DNA of 64,000 nucleotides from the NCBI RefSeq assembly GCF_030408815.1, contig NZ_CP047355.1, forward strand, positions 2,356,001 through 2,420,000, in the 5' to 3' direction. Position 1 is the first letter of the stretch. Every line of letters starts with the position of its first letter. The DNA comes from Corynebacterium freiburgense (GTDB lineage: Bacteria > Actinomycetota > Actinomycetes > Mycobacteriales > Mycobacteriaceae). The notes under the pieces are model-generated. The model was not told the DNA's origin and searched no databases. It saw only the letters and a program-made list of their open reading frames with translations. Shown piece after piece: positions 16,895 to 25,127 of the stretch. The translations under genes were made by a program, and so were the position numbers.

Positions 16895-17380
16895 ATGACC
16901 ATCTTTCCTGGGGTGCCGACGCCGTGTACGGCTCCTGATGCTGATCCCACGTGGTGGGACTACCCTACTTCGTTTCCGTCTGAGCAGTCTCTTGCTGAGC
17001 GCACTCGCCTGTTGCACGAGCGTGCTGCGCAGTTGTGTGGCGGCTGTCCGTTGCTGCGTGCGTGTGCTACCTATGCCTTGTCGTTGCCTGCGCCGCCGAT
17101 TGGTGGGGTGATTGTTGCTGGTATTCCGATTCCGCCGCATGGCGTGTCTGTGCGTTATCGTGTGGCGATCGCTGCGGTGAGTGGGGTGGCTAGTGGGTTG
17201 TCGCTGCGCGCGATGCATGCAGCGCAGCTGGACGCAGCTGTCACGGAGCAAACGGCTCGGGCTGCTCGGGCTGCTCGGGCGCGTCGGCGGAGGGGGACCC
17301 ACCCCGCCCCTGCCCATCCTGCACCCCGCCGGGATAGGGGGCGGGTATCGCGCGCGCAGGCTGAGTGTGAGGTGCTGTGA
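16895..17380 (+). CDS. Phage-encoded WhiB-like iron-sulfur protein
   Basis: WhiB proteins are actinobacterial Fe-S regulators that bind the primary sigma factor. This 161-residue protein has four cysteines in WhiB spacing (C11, then CGGCPLLRAC at about 48-57), the DPTWWDYP segment after the first cysteine and a GGVIVAGIP turn that lacks the usual tryptophan of G(V/I)WGG. A long Ala/Arg tail (about 110-155) follows, unlike chromosomal WhiBs. The ATG has GAGGG nine bases upstream. Mycobacteriophage TM4 encodes a WhiB that represses host whiB2 and causes superinfection exclusion; an equivalent role here is inference. Confidence 0.82.
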   Translation: MTIFPGVPTPCTAPDADPTWWDYPTSFPSEQSLAERTRLLHERAAQLCGGCPLLRACATYALSLPAPPIGGVIVAGIPIPPHGVSVRYRVAIAAVSGVASGLSLRAMHAAQLDAAVTEQTARAARAARARRRRGTHPAPAHPAPRRDRGRVSRAQAECEVL

Positions 17381-17649
17381 TGGCTGGTTGGGGTGGGCGA
17401 TCTGCGTCGCGGCTGCGGGTGTTGACGTTGGCGACGTACGGCACGATCTGCCATTTGTGCTTGCGTGATGGTGCTGACACAGCCGATCATGTGGTGCCTC
17501 GTTCGGCTGGTGGTGATGATTCGATCGAGAATCTTCGTCCGGCGCACGCCAGTTGCAATTCAGCCCGCCGTGATATGCCGCTTGATATGTGGTTCGCGAA
17601 ATACCCAGTGCGACCTGGGAAAACTCTGCCGCCGAGTCGCCGATGGTGA
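17380..17649 (+). CDS. HNH endonuclease, terminase-adjacent
   Basis: An 89-residue HNH nuclease. It shows a zinc-binding pair CHLC, the catalytic DH in ADHVVPRSAGG, and NLRPAHASCNSARRD, the canonical N and H with a final cysteine. In HK97-like phages a free-standing HNH protein next to the terminase is needed for cohesive-end cutting and packaging, and this one lies directly before terS. Its start overlaps the whiB-like stop (TGATG). Length and motifs are complete. Confidence 0.92.
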   Translation: MAGWGGRSASRLRVLTLATYGTICHLCLRDGADTADHVVPRSAGGDDSIENLRPAHASCNSARRDMPLDMWFAKYPVRPGKTLPPSRRW

Positions 17650-17711
17650 GTTTTTATAAAAGCCGAGGTCGGGGAAGCCCCGCGCCAGCCGGAAAATCTC
17701 TCCCCGTTGTG

Positions 17712-17745
17712 CCCCGGGGGGCGTCCCCCCTCCCCCCTCCCCCCT
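17712..17745. other. C/G-run tract before terS (possible cos region)
   Basis: A G6 run, then three runs of six C (GGGGGGCGTCCCCCC, then TCCCCCC twice), sit in the 136-bp gap between the HNH and small-terminase genes. The minus strand could form a G-quadruplex and the plus strand can fold as G6/C6. Cohesive-end sites of actinophages often lie in GC-rich DNA just before the terminase, so this is a candidate packaging site. Confidence 0.35.
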
Positions 17746-17785
17746 TGTTTTCACTCATAACCCCCGAAACGGAAAAAGTTTTGCC

Positions 17786-18127
17786 ATGAACCAACCCGCG
17801 CTGTTTACCCCGGCTGATGTGCCGACCGGTGACCGACACGCCCAAATGCTTGAGACTGCGATCGCCCAAGCTCGCCGCGATGGTTACCTCGAAACCCTCG
17901 ACGAGGCGGCAGTATCGCTGGCTCGGGCGAATGCCCGCGCTTTGGACCAAGCCGAAGCTGATCGGAAGTACTATGCGATTGCCCAATTATCTGGGCCGTA
18001 TATGGAATTGCTTCGGGAAATGAAATTGATCCCTTCTGCTCGAAATACTGACGCCGATGATGCCATTACCCAAGCCCTTGCAGCGCTCAGCACCCCCACG
18101 ATTCGCCACGCCTCGGCCGACGATTAA
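17786..18127 (+). CDS. Phage terminase small subunit
   Basis: A 113-residue protein immediately upstream of the large terminase. It is helical, with RHAQMLETAIAQARRDGYLETLDEAAVSLARANARALDQAEADRKYYAIAQL, matching the actinophage small-terminase pattern in which a long central helical region precedes an acidic C terminus. It would recognise the packaging site and regulate TerL. Function is assigned mainly from position, length and composition. It overlaps the start of the large subunit by about 70 bases. Confidence 0.75.
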   Translation: MNQPALFTPADVPTGDRHAQMLETAIAQARRDGYLETLDEAAVSLARANARALDQAEADRKYYAIAQLSGPYMELLREMKLIPSARNTDADDAITQALAALSTPTIRHASADD

Positions 18128-19502
18128 CCCTACGTTTGGCCCTGCCATTTGCCAGATTATGGAGTGGTCTGGCACGCCGGCGATGCCATGGCAGGAGTGG
18201 GCTGCGGATGTTATTGGTGAGGTTGATCGTGCCACGGGGTTGCGCCGGTGGCCACTGGTGATTATTTCGGTACCGCGCCAGTCGGGAAAAACCCGGCTTA
18301 TTGGTGCCGCATGTATCCAGCGCGCACTGCAAGCTCCGAAGTCATATGTGTGGTCCACCGCCCAAACCGGCGGGCACGCCCGGCGGAATTGGATGAAGTT
18401 CACCAATGATTTACTTGATCCAACGTTTCCGTTATCAAAGCTGTTTGACCGGAAGAAATCTCGTGGTGATGAGCATTTTCTGATCCCTCGAAATGGTTCT
18501 GACTGGGCGCCGCATCCCCCGACAGAGGAGTCGCTACACGGTGAGCAAGGCGACTTCAACGTGATTGATGAGGCATGGGTGTTCGACCAAGCTGAAGGTG
18601 AAGCGCTGATGCAGGCAATTACCCCGACCCAGTCCACTCGCCCTGGTGCGCAAGTCATTTTGGTCTCGACTCGTGGGACGGCGGCGAGTACATGGTTTCA
18701 CGATCAGGTTGAGGCGGCCCGTGTGGGGAAGGAAGGTGTGGCGCTGCTGGATTGGGGCATTGCTGATGATGACGATGCCAGCGATATTGCTGTTGTCGCT
18801 GCGGCGCATCCTGCGGTTGGGTTCACCCAGTCGGTGGAGTCGTTGCAGGCTGCGTGGAAGAAAATGGGTGGTAAGGTTAATGAGTTTGCTAGGGCTTACG
18901 GTAATCGTGAAACACATACCCGAGATCGATTGATCCCCATTGAAGCATGGGAGATGGCATCCAGTGACGACCCGATTCCAGCTGATGCGCCAGTGGCGTT
19001 CGGCGTAGCTGTCGCCGCTGATCGTAATACCGCCATTATTGTTACTGCTTCCATCGTGGCCTCGCAACCAATGGTTGAAGTTGTTGATGCACGCCCCGGA
19101 TATCGGTGGGCGGTGGAACGAATTAATGAACTGTGTGAAGCCCACGGCGCACAGGTATGGATTGACCCGATCGGCCCGGCAGATGCTCTTGCTGCTGAAC
19201 TGGACCGCAAAGGCATTCATGTGAATAAAATCACGTTTCGGGCGCTGGCGGCGGGGTGTGGTGATTTTTTGACCCGCTTGATGCACATTGATGATGATGG
19301 CATGTTTGCCCCGGAGATCAAGATACGCCCCGATCCGGCATTGGACGCCGCCGCTGATATCGCCGCTCGTCGTCGGGTTGGTGATTCCTGGGTGTGGGAT
19401 CGGCGTGCAGCGGTCGGGTCGATTGCTCCGTTGGAGGCAGCGACACTGGCGATGATTGGTGCCCAGAATTACCGCGAAGACATCGAACCAGAAATTTACT
19501 AA
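18057..19502 (+). CDS. Phage terminase large subunit
   Basis: TerL is the ATP-driven packaging motor and nuclease. The 481-residue protein has Walker A in SVPRQSGKT (about 71-79) and Walker B in FNVIDEAW (about 168-175), with the C-terminal RNase H-like nuclease region carrying DPIGPADALA. The frame starts at ATG 18057 (an adjacent ATG at 18060), so it overlaps terS by 71 bp. Retaining the segment RPTINPTFGPAICQIMEW supports an upstream start, since related terminases have it. A later ATG at 18159 would lose it. Confidence 0.92.
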   Translation: MMPLPKPLQRSAPPRFATPRPTINPTFGPAICQIMEWSGTPAMPWQEWAADVIGEVDRATGLRRWPLVIISVPRQSGKTRLIGAACIQRALQAPKSYVWSTAQTGGHARRNWMKFTNDLLDPTFPLSKLFDRKKSRGDEHFLIPRNGSDWAPHPPTEESLHGEQGDFNVIDEAWVFDQAEGEALMQAITPTQSTRPGAQVILVSTRGTAASTWFHDQVEAARVGKEGVALLDWGIADDDDASDIAVVAAAHPAVGFTQSVESLQAAWKKMGGKVNEFARAYGNRETHTRDRLIPIEAWEMASSDDPIPADAPVAFGVAVAADRNTAIIVTASIVASQPMVEVVDARPGYRWAVERINELCEAHGAQVWIDPIGPADALAAELDRKGIHVNKITFRALAAGCGDFLTRLMHIDDDGMFAPEIKIRPDPALDAAADIAARRRVGDSWVWDRRAAVGSIAPLEAATLAMIGAQNYREDIEPEIY

Positions 19503-19543
19503 AACCCCAGCGTGTTCTATAGATTCAGCGGAAAACCATCAGT

Positions 19544-20629
19544 GTGGTCAATGATGCATCCATGGGCATGATGGATGCATTTCGGGCGCTGCGCGCGATG
19601 ACCGCGCCCACTTCGTCTTTGTCTGAGCACCCCAGGTTGGAGTCCCTGAGTTTCATTGGTGACGATCTCGATGACGTGTCATTGCATGGTATTACCCGTG
19701 ACGCGGCCCTCACGATTCCTGCACTGCTGCGCGCCCGCAACCTTATTTGCACTACCTGCGCTCGGCTCCCGATCGTAGCGGTGCGAAACGGCACAGACCT
19801 GGATGCCCAACCCGCATGGATTTCCCGCACTGATGGGCTGCTCAGCCCGTATCACCGGATGTTGTGGACCATCGACGATCTGCTGTTTTACGGCTGGTCA
19901 CTGTGGCGGGTCACCCGCGACTACTCAGGTCATGTGCTCACCGCTGACCGGGTCCCATACGATGCCTGGGCATTTGATGCCGAGGATCGTGTCCTAGTCG
20001 ATGGGGCGCCGGTTGCGGCCGCAACCCATATCCTGATCCCTGGGATTCATGAGGGCATTCTTGCACTGGGGAAAACCACCATCCCGGAAGCACTCGCGCT
20101 TGCTCGTGGGGTGCGGCGCGCAGTAGAAACCCCAGCCCACACCACCGAGTTGCATCAAACCAGTGATAAGCCGTTGACACCGGAAAAAGTCGCCGAGCTG
20201 AAACAAAGCTGGATTCGTGCCCGGAAAGGCCGCGATGGTGGGGTCGCATTCACTTCAGCAGGCATTGAAGTGAAAGAACACGGCAGCATCAAAGAACACC
20301 TGTTGGTTGAGGGCCGCAACGCGGTTGCGGTTGACTTGGCGCGACTGTGCTCGATCCCGGCCGCGATGATCGATGCCACCCTCTCCGGCACCTCCTTGTC
20401 GTATTCCAATACTCAAGCCAGGATGGCCGAGCTGATCACCTTTGGCATCGCCCCGATGATTTCAGCGGTCACCGCCCGACTGGGGATGGACGACATTGTG
20501 CCCCGTGGTGTGTCACTCAGGGTCGATACCAGCGAGGCCACCGCCGATATCGCTGCACTCACTGTGCCTGATGATCGTTCCCTACCCGCGCCTAACCCAC
20601 ATGTTGAAATTGAAAGTGAGAACCAATGA
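19544..20629 (+). CDS. Phage portal protein
   Basis: The portal forms the dodecameric ring for DNA passage at one capsid vertex. The 361-residue protein starts at GTG 19544. It shows the HK97-type pattern: TRDAALTIPALLRARNLICTTCARLP near the start, a wing region with WTIDDLLFYGWSLWRV, and the stem/crown helices LARLCSIPAAMIDATL and YSNTQARMAELITFGIAPMISAVTARLG. It lies directly after TerL, is somewhat short for the family, and overlaps the endolysin start (ATGA). Confidence 0.9.
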   Translation: MVNDASMGMMDAFRALRAMTAPTSSLSEHPRLESLSFIGDDLDDVSLHGITRDAALTIPALLRARNLICTTCARLPIVAVRNGTDLDAQPAWISRTDGLLSPYHRMLWTIDDLLFYGWSLWRVTRDYSGHVLTADRVPYDAWAFDAEDRVLVDGAPVAAATHILIPGIHEGILALGKTTIPEALALARGVRRAVETPAHTTELHQTSDKPLTPEKVAELKQSWIRARKGRDGGVAFTSAGIEVKEHGSIKEHLLVEGRNAVAVDLARLCSIPAAMIDATLSGTSLSYSNTQARMAELITFGIAPMISAVTARLGMDDIVPRGVSLRVDTSEATADIAALTVPDDRSLPAPNPHVEIESENQ

Positions 20630-21483
20630 CTATTTTTGGCGTTGATGTCTCTGAGTGGCAAAACGGTCTCAGCCTCGTCGAGGCCGCCCGCGAGTCGGAC
20701 CTGGATTTCGCCATCATTCGTACTACTGATGGCATCCACCGTGACCGGGTCTACCAGTCGCATCTGGCAGACGCCGAGGCAGCTGGCCTGATTACGTCGG
20801 CATACCACTATTTGCGTAACCCTCGTGAAGGATCGAGTATTGCGGCCCAGGTACAAGCCTCCCTTGAGGTTATGGGAAACCAGCAACGCCCAATGTGGAT
20901 TGATGTGGAAACCCCCGCAGGCATCCACGTCGATCACATCCGCGAATGTAAGCGACTGTTCGAGCAAGCTGGTGTTCGTGTCATCGGGTGTTATTCATAT
21001 GTTCCCTATTGGGAGCATAAAATTTCACCAAATGAGCCAGATAGCCATGAGTTCGGTGCATTTTGGGTCGCCGCTTATGGAACCAATACCCCGGGCCCGC
21101 CAAAAAATATTTATCCAGGAAATAGCCACAGGCAGTGGAATTACCCATTGGGCAACCAACAGCCAGCGTTGTGGCAATTTAGCTCAGAAGCGCGATTTGG
21201 AAGCTGGCGCGGCGGAAATTCAGGTGTTGATATCAATGCTTTTCGTGGCACCAGAGAACAACTACATGCCCTGTTCTATGGCACCACCTCACCGATGGAA
21301 GAAAGTGAACCTATGCGCACAGATATTGATTCATTGATCCTTGACCAGTTGGCCGGGCCGGGCCGCGATGCCCATGGCCACACATTCGCCGGCTGGCCGC
21401 AGCTCGGCGGGCGCACCGTCGTCGATGCCTTGGCCGCCATTGGTGAAGCCCTTGAAGTGCAAGGGTTTTCTGCAAAACCATGA
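20626..21483 (+). CDS. Endolysin, GH25-type muramidase
   Basis: It hydrolyses peptidoglycan at lysis. The 285-residue protein begins FGVDVSEWQNG, the GH25 (Chalaropsis-type lysozyme) beta-1 aspartate motif, and has the catalytic DxE in MWIDVETPAG (about 89-98). The catalytic domain runs to about residue 210 and ends GVDINAFRGT. The C-terminal 70 residues (RTDIDSLILDQLAGPGRD to the end) form a separate domain, probably for wall binding. No signal peptide is visible, so export needs the holin. Unusually, it lies between portal and capsid rather than after the tail genes. Confidence 0.92.
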   Translation: MTIFGVDVSEWQNGLSLVEAARESDLDFAIIRTTDGIHRDRVYQSHLADAEAAGLITSAYHYLRNPREGSSIAAQVQASLEVMGNQQRPMWIDVETPAGIHVDHIRECKRLFEQAGVRVIGCYSYVPYWEHKISPNEPDSHEFGAFWVAAYGTNTPGPPKNIYPGNSHRQWNYPLGNQQPALWQFSSEARFGSWRGGNSGVDINAFRGTREQLHALFYGTTSPMEESEPMRTDIDSLILDQLAGPGRDAHGHTFAGWPQLGGRTVVDALAAIGEALEVQGFSAKP

Positions 21484-21590
21484 CCGTCATCGAACTTGTT
21501 GCCTTAACCATCACCGCTGTGGTGAATACCTTTGCCGTCCGGCAACTGCTTACGGTTGTTGCCCCTGATCCTGCTCCCGTACAACCATGA
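21480..21590 (+). CDS. Small membrane protein of the lysis cassette
   Basis: A 36-residue peptide (TVIELVALTITAVVNTFAV then RQLL and a proline-rich tail). It has one transmembrane helix. Its ATG overlaps the endolysin stop (ATGA) and its own stop overlaps the holin start. Tight coupling on both sides argues that it is real. A second holin, a holin antagonist or a spanin-like helper are all possible; which one cannot be told from sequence. Confidence 0.6.
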   Translation: MTVIELVALTITAVVNTFAVRQLLTVVAPDPAPVQP

Positions 21591-21856
21591 CACCAACACA
21601 AGTGAAACATCCAAACCGCGCCACGATCCGCACCCTGGTCGCCGCTGTCATTGGCATCGGCCCGATTTTGCCAATCATTGCCAAAGAACTTGGCATTGAA
21701 TCCATTCCATGGGTGGCGGCAACCCTCGCCACGATCGCTACGATCACCCGTATTCTTGCTCACCCTGCTACGGAGGCATGGATGAAAACCTACATGCCGT
21801 GGTTGGCTGCTGAACCACGAGAAAAAAAGGGGCGCCACCGTGATTCTGCAGACTAA
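21587..21856 (+). CDS. Phage holin
   Basis: An 89-residue protein with two hydrophobic helices (TLVAAVIGIGPILPIIAKELG and WVAATLATIATITRILA) joined by a short turn, and a highly charged C-terminal tail (AEPREKKGRHRD). This is the class II holin pattern. It follows the endolysin and the 36-residue membrane peptide with overlapping start and stop codons. It would form membrane lesions that release the signal-less endolysin. The last five codons overlap the start of the capsid gene. Confidence 0.8.
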   Translation: MTPTQVKHPNRATIRTLVAAVIGIGPILPIIAKELGIESIPWVAATLATIATITRILAHPATEAWMKTYMPWLAAEPREKKGRHRDSAD

Positions 21857-23297
21857 CGCACTGTTGACTGCCACCACCTGCACTGACGCCGACGCTGCCC
21901 CACGCATCGTTGAAGGGCTTATCCTGCCGTGGAATCAGCATGGCATGACCAGCGCCGGAGACTATCAGGTCGCGCGTGGGGCGATCACCATCCCCGATGA
22001 TCTTCGCCATATTAAATTGTTGAGAAACCACTCAACTCAAGCAGATTGGCAACCGGTCGGCTACGCCCTGGAACTTACCGACACCGATGCTGGTTTGTAC
22101 GCAAAATTTCATCTTGCCCGAACCCCGGATGGCGATCTTGCCAGCGCAGACATCCGCGAAGGAGTGCGCGATGCGCTATCGGTCGAACTGCTCGAACCCC
22201 AATTTGACGGTGACACAATTACTGCGGCGACACTGATGTCAGTCGCGTTGGTGGCGATCCCAGCGTTCTCCAGCGCCCGTGTCACCAGTATCACCGCCTC
22301 CCATACCACACCCGACCCAACCGAGACCACCACGATGAATAATGACACCCCCACCGCCGAGACTGTCACCGCCAGCGCAGGCCCGGCCGCAGCCCCCGGC
22401 GGCATCCACGCCACACCGCGCCCAGTCGAACTCAGCTGCTCTGCGATCTACGATGCGCTTGCCCGCCTGGATGATCCCACCGCCGAGCCGACTATGCTCA
22501 CCGCGGCACTGCAATCATTGCAGGTCGCGAAATCCCCACTTGGGCTCGCGCCGAACTGGGTCGGTGAGCTTTGGGAAGGCGTCACCTACCAGCGGAAATT
22601 TATCCCGGCCATGCGGCAAGACACTCTCACGGGGTTGAAAATGCAAGGCGTGCGCTGGAAAACCAAACCTGAGGTCGCCGACTACGCTGGGCATCCCGCT
22701 GAAGTCTCGTCAACTAAAGCTGAATTCGAACTCGTCGAAGTTGAGGCCACCCGATTGGCGGGCGCGAACCAGCTGCCGATCGAGCACATCCATTTCCACC
22801 AAGTCGATGTCATCGCCAAATACTTCGCAGCCATGGCGGAATCCTATGCGCAAAAGTCCGACGAAAAAGCCCTGGCTGATGCGCTTGCGGGTGCCGGTGC
22901 CGAGGATGATCAATCTGCAAAGCAATGGTCGCTGTTTAAAGCCTGCGGCTGGGCGCGGCACACGATCCATGCTGCGACCAATATCGACCCGGATGTGTAT
23001 GTCGTCAATGACATGGATTGGTTTAATTTGATCGATGTCAAAGAAAAAGAATTACCAGCGTTTTTGGAAATGCTTGGCATTACCCCGGCCCAGATGAAAC
23101 CAACTCCATTGATCGGCAAAGGGAAAGTCCTGGCGTGGTGTAAACCAGCCATCCGCCACGGGGAGTTAGCAGGCAGCCCGATCCGCGTCGATGCACTCAA
23201 CGTCGCTAAAGGTGCCACCGATGAAGGCGTGTTCGGCTATCGCGCCACACTGGTTGAGCAACCCAAGGGCCTAAAGTTGGTGAAGTTTACCGCATGA
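21840..23297 (+). CDS. Prohead protease-major capsid fusion protein
   Basis: One 485-residue frame carries an N-terminal S78-type prohead protease (about 1-155) and an HK97-fold major capsid protein (about 190-485). The protease has its catalytic histidine in LLRNHS and serine in DALSVEL. A Thr/Ala/Pro-rich linker follows, probably the scaffold/delta segment that is cut during maturation. The capsid part includes WEGVTYQRKFIPAM and ends RATLVEQPKGLKLVKF. The start is GTG 21840, 17 bp inside the holin gene. Fusions of this kind occur in very small actinophages and save coding space. Confidence 0.9.
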   Translation: MILQTNALLTATTCTDADAAPRIVEGLILPWNQHGMTSAGDYQVARGAITIPDDLRHIKLLRNHSTQADWQPVGYALELTDTDAGLYAKFHLARTPDGDLASADIREGVRDALSVELLEPQFDGDTITAATLMSVALVAIPAFSSARVTSITASHTTPDPTETTTMNNDTPTAETVTASAGPAAAPGGIHATPRPVELSCSAIYDALARLDDPTAEPTMLTAALQSLQVAKSPLGLAPNWVGELWEGVTYQRKFIPAMRQDTLTGLKMQGVRWKTKPEVADYAGHPAEVSSTKAEFELVEVEATRLAGANQLPIEHIHFHQVDVIAKYFAAMAESYAQKSDEKALADALAGAGAEDDQSAKQWSLFKACGWARHTIHAATNIDPDVYVVNDMDWFNLIDVKEKELPAFLEMLGITPAQMKPTPLIGKGKVLAWCKPAIRHGELAGSPIRVDALNVAKGATDEGVFGYRATLVEQPKGLKLVKFTA

Positions 23298-23617
23298 CCA
23301 ACCGACCAGTAGGCATCATCAATGCCGAAAAGCTTGCCGCCCAACTCAAACTCAGCGGCGACTATCACGCTGACCTCGCCGACGTCATCGACGCAGTCGT
23401 AGACCTGGTCGCTGACTGGGTCCCGGCGTCCCAATGGGACAGTGCGAAAACCCGCCGTGGCGCGCACATGCTCGCCGCCCGATTATGGCGACGCCGCGCC
23501 AGCCCCTCCGGGGTGGAAACTATCGGTGAACTGGGTCCCAGCTATGTCGCGAAATACGATCCCGATATCGAGGCATTGCTGAACCTTGGGCGCCACCGAG
23601 ACATCATCGTCGCCTAG
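23294..23617 (+). CDS. Head-tail connector protein
   Basis: A 107-residue helical protein directly after the capsid (ATGA overlap). The pattern ADVIDAVVDLVADWVP followed by AKTRRGAHMLAARLWRRRASPSGVE is typical of gp6/gp15-like adaptor proteins that bind beneath the portal ring; YVAKYDPDIEALLNLG completes the fold. Assignment is by position, length and the R-rich helix. Confidence 0.8.
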   Translation: MTNRPVGIINAEKLAAQLKLSGDYHADLADVIDAVVDLVADWVPASQWDSAKTRRGAHMLAARLWRRRASPSGVETIGELGPSYVAKYDPDIEALLNLGRHRDIIVA

Positions 23618-23631
23618 CTACCGTTACTGCA

Positions 23632-23973
23632 ATGATTACCGACAGCCTCACTGACATTACGACCGCACTCCAAAATGCGGGCATCCCGGCCGATATCGAC
23701 CCGCTATGTCTGCATCCACCGTGTGCGTGGGTGCATGCTACCCGCTGGCTCGGCCGCCGTCTCGACGGCACAAACATTATTGAGATAGGGATTCATCTTA
23801 TTAGCCCAGAAACAGATATCCCGGCGGCCATCGGCGTGCTAGAAAAGATGCTCACCACAGCACTGGACGTGCTGAGCGGCAACGTCGTTGACACCGACCT
23901 GGGGACCACCGTCACCCTCCCCGGCGGGGAGGTCTGCCCTGCATTCTCTCTCACCATCCGACCCCCACACTAG
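23632..23973 (+). CDS. Probable tail terminator / minor tail protein
   Basis: A 113-residue protein between the connector and the major tail protein. The N terminus (ITDSLTDITTALQNAGIPADIDP), a mid-protein beta strand (NIIEIGIHLI) and the final beta strands (TVTLPGGEVCPAFSLTI) match the mixed alpha/beta layout of tail terminators, which cap the tail tube at the neck. I see no diagnostic motif; head-closure function is the alternative. Confidence 0.6.
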   Translation: MITDSLTDITTALQNAGIPADIDPLCLHPPCAWVHATRWLGRRLDGTNIIEIGIHLISPETDIPAAIGVLEKMLTTALDVLSGNVVDTDLGTTVTLPGGEVCPAFSLTIRPPH

Positions 23974-23982
23974 GAGCTATCC

Positions 23983-24423
23983 ATGCCAGTCAACACTAAA
24001 ATTGCTACCACTGGGCCCGGCAAAATTGTGCTTGGCCAATCCACCGCCGGATTGAACTTTTCCGCCGAGGTGTCCGCCGCAACCATCGCACCATCGGTGA
24101 AAGCCGGCTCGGAAATCCAACTCCTATCAGGTGATGTCGCCGCCGAGGCAACTACCTATAGTTATAAGTTGAAACTCACATGTGTGCAAAACCTCACCGT
24201 TAAAGGCATCGTTGGGTATTTGTGGTCGAAAAAAGGCACCACTGAGAAAATCGAGTTCATTCCCAACACCACCGATGGTGGCAAATTCGAAGGCACGGTT
24301 CGCCTTGACCCGCCAGAAGTCGGGGGCAAGGTCGGGGAAGCTGGAACTACCAACATCGAGCTGGATTTCATCGGTGAACCCACATTCACCCCAGCCACGA
24401 AAGTCAACGGGATCACGCCATGA
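23983..24423 (+). CDS. Major tail tube protein
   Basis: A 146-residue, beta-rich protein with a good ribosome site (AGGAG). Segments FSAEVSAATIAPSVKAGSEIQLLSG, YSYKLKLTCVQNL and FEGTVRLDPPEVGG suit the tube-protein fold of siphophages, in which hexamers stack into the tail. It lies upstream of the tail-assembly chaperone and tape measure, as expected. Its stop overlaps the gp10-like gene. Confidence 0.78.
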   Translation: MPVNTKIATTGPGKIVLGQSTAGLNFSAEVSAATIAPSVKAGSEIQLLSGDVAAEATTYSYKLKLTCVQNLTVKGIVGYLWSKKGTTEKIEFIPNTTDGGKFEGTVRLDPPEVGGKVGEAGTTNIELDFIGEPTFTPATKVNGITP

Positions 24424-24833
24424 GCTACGCCGGAGCACCCGGCCATGTAGAAATCGAAGGTGCCCGGCAACTGCGCGCATCACTCCGCCGCGCTGGCATC
24501 GACATGAAACAACTCAAAGCGGTCAACAAATCAGCCGGTGAAATCGTCAAAACCGCATCTGTGGCTGTCGCACCAGTAGGCTCGCGCACAAAACGCGCGC
24601 GCGTTCGCAGACTCAAAGACACGCTCACAGTGTTCTCCACCCAGACCGGGGCACGTATCCGCCTTGGCGCGAAAAGCGTGCCCTACGCCGGGCCGATCCA
24701 CTGGGGCTGGTTTGCCCGGAACATCACACCAAACCCGTTTGTTGCAGAGCAAGCCCAAAAAACTGAACCCACATGGCTTCGCCTCTACGAAGAGCACGTC
24801 AAGAACATTCTCAACACCATCGAAGGAGCTTAA
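24420..24833 (+). CDS. HK97 gp10-like tail-completion protein
   Basis: A 137-residue protein. The segment VPYAGPIHWGWFARNITPNPFVAEQAQ has the YAxxxHxG and PxPF features of the HK97 gp10 family, which acts at the head-tail joint. The N terminus (VEIEGARQLRASLRRAGIDMKQLKAVNKSAGEIV) is also typical. It lies after the major tail protein, whereas gp10 homologues usually precede it. Confidence 0.85.
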   Translation: MSYAGAPGHVEIEGARQLRASLRRAGIDMKQLKAVNKSAGEIVKTASVAVAPVGSRTKRARVRRLKDTLTVFSTQTGARIRLGAKSVPYAGPIHWGWFARNITPNPFVAEQAQKTEPTWLRLYEEHVKNILNTIEGA

Positions 24834-24839
24834 CCACCA

Positions 24840-25127
24840 ATGAAAAAAATCACAGTGACGTATTCCGACGGTACGACCGAAACCGCGAAGGTCATGACCC
24901 CCGACCAAGTGCGGTTTGATATGCATCGTGCCCGGATGGGCTGGCCCTCATTTCAGGACGCACCGTTTCTCGGGATGTCGTACTGGACGTGGGCCGCACT
25001 CAACCGCACCCACGCCACCACCCTGGACTTTGACACATGGATCGAAACCGTCGCCGACCTGGTCGCCGATGATGCTCCGGAGGTGATGCCGGACCCTACG
25101 ACCGGGGCACCACCATCCGGGAATTAA
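24840..25127 (+). CDS. Tail assembly chaperone, short form (G-like)
   Basis: A 95-residue product just upstream of the tape measure gene. It has the length and acidic composition of the G protein of tail-assembly chaperones, with GMSYWTWAALNRTH and DFDTWIETVADLVADD. The reading frame for the following 35-residue ORF is open upstream of its ATG across the end of this gene. A -1 ribosomal shift near 25090-25108 (a GGGG run is present) would therefore make a G-T fusion, as in most siphophages. Confidence 0.78.
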   Translation: MKKITVTYSDGTTETAKVMTPDQVRFDMHRARMGWPSFQDAPFLGMSYWTWAALNRTHATTLDFDTWIETVADLVADDAPEVMPDPTTGAPPSGN

